In this document: piece by piece, positions 58,164 to 64,000 of the stretch | How the letters are laid out: every line of letters begins with the position of its first letter | Numbering within the stretch: the stretch's first letter is position 1 | Assembly (NCBI GenBank): GCA_030248225.1 | Contig: JASANE010010105.1 | Coordinates: 41,106 to 105,105, forward strand | Origin: Trileptium ribeirensis | Taxonomy: Eukaryota; Nematoda; Enoplea; Enoplida; Thoracostomopsidae | Reading direction: 5' to 3' | Length of the DNA: 64,000 nucleotides | Notes under the pieces: model-generated | Database searches by the model: none | Told to the model about the DNA's origin: nothing | The model's input: only the letters and a program-made list of their open reading frames with translations | Program-made: the position numbers and the translations under genes

Positions 58164-59760
58164 GTGTGCGGAGCCTCATTTTCAAAGCCAAACACGGCGC
58201 GCGATTCTCGTGATTTGCAGTACCTGCAACTGACACTGGACAAGCTTGAAACCTGTTTCGTTGCTTTTGAAAACAAAGTCATCGAACGCTTCGACAAATT
58301 ATTGCGTGCAGTAGCTGATCATCAAACTTTGCTTGTTAACATCGACACTGTGCATCAAAAGCACATTAGGCCCATAGCTCACCAGTTGGACGCTATACGA
58401 GATACATTAATAAGCCAACAGAAGTATCCAGGTAGCAATGCATTAACGTCAATCGCACAAGACAAAGTGCCTAGGTAAATTGAAGCGTTAATTAACGCAT
58501 TGGAGCGAGATACCGAATTAATCGTTACAACTTAATACCACTTGCAGCTCTGACGTCACGTGGCGCGATAAAGAAAATGTCGACTCCCCGTGGCCCCAAT
58601 ATTCCGATTATGCCATTCACAAAGGTGACGACTTTCGCAGTTGGCTGAAGAATGCATTCGAGGTCACATATATATACAGCAAACGCATGGCCTGAACAAA
58701 ACAATTCGAGTTTGCTCGCTATGCATCTGACCGGCAATGCTAAATTTGTGTACAATGGATTTGATGATACCATTAAGTACGAGTTACGACTATACTATAC
58801 CTACTAGCTTCAAACCTTGAAGCAGCATTACTGACAGAAGACCGAAGTCGCTACTTAAGTGGCCAGTATAATATTCGCACTCAAGGAGCCACCGAGTAGG
58901 TGGCATGTTATGCACGGTCGCTCAATGAGTTGGGTCAATCTGCACTTAGCTATATGACCGAGGCACCGGAGCGTCTAACACATTTTAGAAACAAATTCAT
59001 CGCTGCACTTCGCTCACAGTTGAGATAAGAAGTTAAGGTAATGGGTCCAAAAACAATGGCAGACGCCTTTATACCAACCGAAGGTATTGAAACCAAACTT
59101 TTAACGCAACTGGTTAATTCAGCGCTTAAAATTGCCACGGAGCAGCCATCAAACGCAGCATGTACGGAAAATTATAACACTGCTGCGGAAAGCGGTGCGC
59201 CAGATATACATCAGCTCAGACCGCAAAGATCTGCTTCTTCATATGGATGAAGCAATACAACACTTCAGTTGCTTGATCAGATGTCACAGAGCATTGATCA
59301 ATTACAATTGAACGTGAAATTAACTCCATAGCACCGCCGAACACACGCGCAAGATGTTCCACTAACGGTTCGAACACAATATGGGGAATTCAGAGGCAAA
59401 TCATCAACGATATCGGGATCATAATAGAACTGGTACCTGGAATAGGTCCATGTGTAATAGACAAACTTTCACGTTGAACAATCGCCCAGTTTGTCAAATT
59501 TGCAACAAAGCTGGACACATTGCTATAAATTGTCGACAATTACAACGGTACATGGACCAAGCAAGCCGGCTATTGCAAGTGTCATCAAAGAGGCGGACAT
59601 AACACAGCCGATTGCAGAGCCCTTCACTCGGCCCGCCAGAACGGTAACGACATTCTGATCTGGCATATGCAAACGACGGACAGAATACAGTGCAAGAAAA
59701 TAATGTAAACTTGGCTGAAGCTTCGGACAACAAAAAAATCTAACCCCGACTGGACTGCGA
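58164..59760 (+). pseudogene. LTR-retrotransposon gag, broken
   Basis: Gag packages retrotransposon RNA. The first part is a helical segment (DLQYLQLTLDKLETCFVAFE, KVIERFDKLLRAVADHQ). A capsid-like region in changing frames includes LAMHLTGNAKFVYNGFDD (about 58716-58765), RSLNELGQSALSYMTEAPER and LTHFRNKFIAALRSQL (to 59025), and GPKTMADAFIPTEGIETKLL. It ends with a perfect CCHC zinc knuckle CQICNKAGHIAINC (59492-59533) and a second, imperfect one (YCKCHQRGGHNTADC, about 59579-59623). Several stops and frame shifts are present. No protease, reverse transcriptase or integrase follows, so this is a gag-only remnant. Ty3/gypsy origin is likely from the two knuckles but unproven. Confidence 0.7.
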
Positions 59761-59764
59761 AAGC

Positions 59765-60475
59765 ATTCGTGGGAACAGTGGACACATGCTTGCTATGTAC
59801 CGATCGAATGACGATAGATTAGCAATAGTGACCCATGTCAACTGTAGTTGGCACCGCCGGATACGGTTGTTCTTTTTCTTGAAATGTCATTCATTTTACT
59901 TAGCTGGAAACGTCATTCCATAATACGATGTTTGCGTTTTGTGGTTTCAGGTTATTGTAGAGCACATCAGACATTCTTCTGCCAGATTGTGCGATGTCAA
60001 TGATGCCCAGTTCACCGTCGATCGTTTGAATCGCCACATATCGAAAGATTTATCGGCTGTCTCGCTCCAGAACTTCTCACTGATCCATGCAAACAGTCTG
60101 GGTGCATACCGTTGTCAACAAAAAATACCTCGACCAGCGTTCTTTGTGTCGCCACTGCTTTCAGCTTGTACAACAGAACTCCGCTGCAATTGAAATGTTT
60201 GTTCCTGACTGGTACATGTTCTGCGCCTTCTGTTTCATTGCCACTTGACTTGTTTGAAGGTTGAATCCAAACACTGTTTGATAGTTGATCCAACGTTGTC
60301 ACCATTGCGTGATGTGTAACGACGTTCTTCTGTCGTTGGACTCCCGGTGTGAAACTCATGTGACTCGGAGTGTGGCTGAACGGAAATCATCGTTGAACGG
60401 CGATTCTGTACTGTGTAGTGTTCACCAATTGTTAACATATTCTTTTACTCGTACATGTCACACGGTCGTCATTAC
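59765..60475 (-). other. Possible decayed minus-strand coding region
   Basis: On the minus strand several protein-like pieces occur in shifting frames: HYTVQNRRSTMISVQPHSES (about 60420), FWSETADKSFDMWRFKRSTV (about 60060) and TIDGELGIIDIAQSGRRMSD (about 60015). I recognise no domain. It could be a decayed gene of the same or another retroelement, or chance. Confidence 0.22.
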
Positions 60476-60476
60476 T

Positions 60477-60672
60477 ATTTGTCTGTGTATCCCTGATCAT
60501 CGATTGTTAAACCATTCTTTAGATCACCGATTGTTGGTTCAAGTTCTTTTCGTCCACCGATTGTTGAACCATTTTTTGGATCCCCGATTGTCGGTTCGAA
60601 TTCTGTTCGCGCATCGCTTGTGGAATCATTGTTTGGATCACCGATTGTCAGTTCAAGTTCCTTTATTCTCAA
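60477..60672 (-). repeat. 57-base minisatellite, open on the minus strand
   Basis: CCGATTGT occurs at 60527, 60584 and 60641, spaced exactly 57 bases. On the minus strand the units encode repeats of 19 residues such as EFEPTIGDPKNGSTIGGRK, so the frame is kept from unit to unit. A partial fourth unit starts near 60500. Confidence 0.7.
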
Positions 60673-60817
60673 AGCGATAAGGATCGTTCTACATTGTTGT
60701 TCAAGGAAGTGTTTGCTAGATGATTCGTTTTTTCTTTATTTCGTCACAGCCCGTTTTATCGGCAGTTGCTTTCAGCACACTTCGATATTCGTTCGTTTTG
60801 TCGTATCCCAAAATCGT

Positions 60818-60843
60818 CGCCACCACCACCACCACCACCACCA
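60818..60843. repeat. (CAC)n trinucleotide repeat
   Basis: Eight or so consecutive CAC/ACC triplets follow GTCGC, in a T-rich context. No clear gene contains it. Confidence 0.85.
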
Positions 60844-60914
60844 ATAATTTAGCTCTACTACGTACTATATACTCATTCTTTTCTTCTCTATTTTATTGGC
60901 ATAACTTCTATAAT

Positions 60915-61475
60915 TAATAAAAAACAATATAAAGTATAGTATTTTACAATCTTTATATTACAATATTTATACAATCCCTTTTAAATGTTATTCTTTAAGG
61001 TTACACTTTAAATATCAGTGAAAAAGGTTTGATTATTGAGTTGAGGTCAGGTTGGCTAAGTCAGACATTCTATTTACAATCAATATTTAAAATATAAGTT
61101 CATAATACTGTTCATTGTTCAGCTCTGGCTCTATATGTATGGGTGAACCACTACATGTAAAATGTGTTCTTGGGTTGTATAAATTTTTATGCATGGGGAG
61201 CAGTAGCATAACGCTTCTTGGGGACCATTCTGTAATCCTACGCACGCTTAATAGAAATACAATATAAATTATAGTGTTTTACAATCTTTAAAGTGTAATA
61301 TATTACAATCTTTATACAATCCCTTTTAAAGTTTATTCTTTAAGGTTATACTTTAAATATCATGAAAAAGAATTTTTGATTTTTGAGTTAACGTTATTCA
61401 TAAATCCTTTTTACAATCATTATTTATAATATCAGTTCATAATACAGTTCATTGTTCAGCCCCGGCTAAATATCT
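60915..61475. repeat. AT-rich tandem duplication, period about 335-340 bases
   Basis: 60918-61135 and 61255-61470 share, in order, ACAATATAAA, ATTTTACAATCTTTA, TTTATACAATCCCTTTTAAA, ATTCTTTAAGGTTA(C/T)ACTTT, TAAATATCA and CATAATAC(T/A)GTTCATTGTTCAG. Confidence 0.65.
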
Positions 61476-61479
61476 ATGC

Positions 61480-64000
61480 TTCATCTTGGAACGTATCGGT
61501 ATACGTTTCTTGCAAGCCTTCGTTACTATTTTGTTGTTCTTTTCTTTTTGCTTTCATTGCATTCGGGTCTTATTTTCGCATTATTTCCTCTAGCTCTTTC
61601 GTTGAGTTATTTATCGTTTCTTGTACCTTTCAGCTTTCGATGTTCTTTTTGCCCATTTACCCCAGGTGGTGTTCTTTGGAGTGGCATTTTAATATTTTTA
61701 GCTTTTGGGGCAGGCTTACGTAAACATCTTGATTATGTGGATTGATAGTTTTTACTAAGATATAAATAAATTCTATTTTGGCTTGTGCCTTATTTTGGGC
61801 TGGGGTCTATTTTCATTTTTAAAAAGATTGACCACTTTTGTTTTATTACTATTGCTCTCCGTTTTTAACAAGACATCGTGGTCAGCATGTATATAATATT
61901 TTTATGTTTTCAAATGAGTAGTGGTTGGAGGGTATTTTTGTTATGACGGCTATCGGATATTAAACTGGAACGGTGTTCGAGGTGTGGCCAGTAGCATGCC
62001 GGCCGGAAACTAGCGGTGTGTACTTTCTTGGCGCGTGCCTATTCTATAACAATGGCTAATTCGGCTAGCGCTGCGACGAGTCTGATTCGATTTGCTCTGA
62101 TTATTATCCAGATAATAAACCAATAAAGCCAATGTTAGAACGTTTATTCCAAAGTTAATAACACATTTACAAGTTGTTGGTTTTACGTATAGAATTGATC
62201 CTAGCCGTAACGAGCACTGTTGTTTGCACCGCTTATGCACCTCGATCTCTCACCAATATTCAACCCACTCGCTCACTGATGATACTATAGATTTTTACTG
62301 ACTAAGCGTTATGCTTTCTGATTTTTCCAACTCAGATGTTTGAGCGCACTATAATTCTAAGTAATGATGTGTCTATTTTATGGTTTAGGTTAGCGCCTGG
62401 TTATGATTTTGCCTCTTGTGAGGTTTGTACGTAGGACTCCAGACGGCTGAACCCGCACGTCTATTTAATTACCTTAACCTCGTCCTTTAGATTTACACTA
62501 ATATTTTCTCTAAAGCCAACGTATCCGGACGGCTTGTGTTGGATATTGTTACTCTATTACTTTGTCCTTGTGGGTTTGTACGTAGACTTCCTGACATCTA
62601 GCCCCGTACGTTTATTTTATTACCTTATCCTAGTGTCTTAGAATTAGTCTAATTACGTGCCGTTATGTTAATGTTCTGGTCTCCGGACGGATATAACTAG
62701 TTAGTAGTGGTAACTATCTCTAGTTCCCAATTAATTACCTCGGTCACCCACATCCCGAGCTCGGCCAAGGTATGCTCACATACTTCCTTCCCGGTTAACT
62801 CCGCGATTTATTTCTCAAACTATCGGTTATCTACTTTGGAACTCTAAAGGGAGACCGTTATAGTTTTATTTAACGCTCGTGCTCAGCTCAGATTTTTTAC
62901 AAGGGAGTGATAATATTACTGAGTTAATATTATAATGTATTAATGTACCTATTTGTGCAGCTTGGTTTAACTCAACGTTAATTTTTTAAACAAGGTAAGC
63001 CAGTATAGGAAATCGAATGATTAATCCGTAGATCTTGTCCACAAGTAAAGCCGTGCTGATATTCGCTCATCACACTCATAAACCATAAATAAAATCAGTG
63101 AAAAGCGATTAAGCTCCGTTTAAATCATAAACTGGTCGTAAAATTCGTGAATCTTCATTTAAAATTTCAAACAGAGTGTTGCGCACTATCTAGGTGATCA
63201 ATTAACAAAAATAAAAATTAAACAATGATAGAATTCCTATACGTCACTATAGATGGTCGAGGTATCATGTAGTTCGTACCAAACTTTTAGGATAACCCAG
63301 AACTCGCTGATAATTTGTCACCAAAACGCGGTTGAACTCTACGCTAGACTCCACACACTGAACTAGAACAATAAAATCAAGCTAACATTAGGTTAGCTAA
63401 AAACCCAAACGAATGCTAATTATGCAAATTAGCATTTAAACGAAAACAGAAGAACAAAACCAGGAAACGAAACGAAGAGAAAAACCGAAAGACGAAAACG
63501 GGAGGAAGGGATATAAATAGAGAAATTGGTGACCAACCCGGGGTTTTTAGGAATTTTAGGGGTTTTGGAGAGGTTTTGGCTCGGGATTCCCCCTGATAGC
63601 CTGGTGGATGTGCAACAAGTACTACTTAGTCCACCGACCCCACATGGCTGTCAGACTTCAAAAGTAGCACTATTAATTTATCTAGACTTGCCTTCACTCT
63701 TGGGGCCAAACTTTTTAAAGTACTACTAGCCCTACGTTACACTATTATATCGCTCTTAATTTTATTATCGCCACTTTTTATCTTGGGTTTTTATCGGGAA
63801 TTACTATTACTAAAATAGTTATTAAGTAGAATACTTGTAGTTATATGTGTAGCTCCTTCACTTGCTCCATCCTTTAGATTCACAATACAAAATCACAATC
63901 GAAACCAGAATTTCCAAATAGTCCCAATACGCAATTCATTGCGTCACAACTATCTCTAGGTACTCCAGGCTATCAGGAATCAATTTTGAAAATGTCCAAA
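61480..64000. other. No supported gene; local duplication and a short hairpin
   Basis: GGTTTGTACGTAG occurs at about 62422 and 62573 in two related blocks about 151 bases apart, each followed by CCCCGCACGT-like and TTTA-TTACCTTA(A/T)CC sequence. AATGCTAATT (63412-63421) and AATTAGCATT (63427-63436) form a perfect 10-base stem with loop ATGCA, overlapping an ATGCAAAT octamer. GGATATAAATAG (63509-63520) resembles a TATA box, but no gene follows. The plus frame at 61476-61745 is hydrophobic and T-rich, probably chance. Confidence 0.35.

Noticed and set aside
61476..61745. Hydrophobic 89-codon ORF as a membrane protein
   Set aside because: T-rich sequence alone yields Phe/Leu-rich translation; no conserved motif or splice support.

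Overview
The window is AT-rich genomic DNA from an animal. The grounds are GT-AG introns with matching phases, a RIG-I-like receptor gene fragment, and a dense, nested load of animal transposons. No operons, bacterial genes, rRNA or complete tRNA genes were seen. The RIG-I-like gene and a Polinton/adintovirus-like element would suit an invertebrate, but the species cannot be fixed from the sequence. Almost everything recognisable is mobile or mobile-derived, and most of it is decayed. All family calls come from reading translations and motifs by eye; no database was searched.

Layout. 1-1.3 kb: one copy of a dispersed LTR-like repeat (others at 12.0-13.2 and 14.3-15.7 kb). 3.8-5.9 kb, minus strand: three exons with matching phases from a CARD-plus-helicase gene of the RIG-I-like family; the rest of the helicase was not found. 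11.45-11.96 kb: a non-LTR reverse transcriptase fragment. 15.7-19.2 kb: a hAT-like non-autonomous element split by a CR1/jockey-type LINE. 19.3-21.45 kb: a piggyBac pseudogene with one recognisable end. 22.0-29.1 kb: a composite repeat carrying two more copies of the hAT-like element, a tRNA-like SINE head and a Tc/mariner-like foldback MITE. 33.85-37.15 kb: a nearly intact piggyBac element with TTAA flanks, matching termini, subterminal palindromes, an intron and a single-base frameshift. 37.6-39.1 kb, minus strand: a broken gene that I do not recognise.

43.9-55.05 kb is the centrepiece: a degenerate Polinton/Maverick (adintovirus-like) element, all genes on the plus strand. In order it has a NADAR-domain gene, integrase, penton-like minor capsid protein, a small basic capsid-associated protein, major capsid protein, adenain-like protease, packaging ATPase, two small element-specific genes, and protein-primed DNA polymerase B. 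Every gene carries lesions: stops, frameshifts, a changed Walker A residue and a deletion in the integrase core. Two (TA)n arrays have grown inside the capsid and polymerase genes. A 5'-truncated RTE-type LINE with an 11-bp target duplication sits inside the polymerase.

55.4-64 kb holds a tandem hairpin repeat, an LTR-retrotransposon gag remnant without a visible pol, a 57-bp minisatellite and other tandem duplications. The Polinton genes would together have made a DNA-virus-like particle (replication, capsid, packaging, maturation, integration). The NADAR gene is the unexpected cargo.
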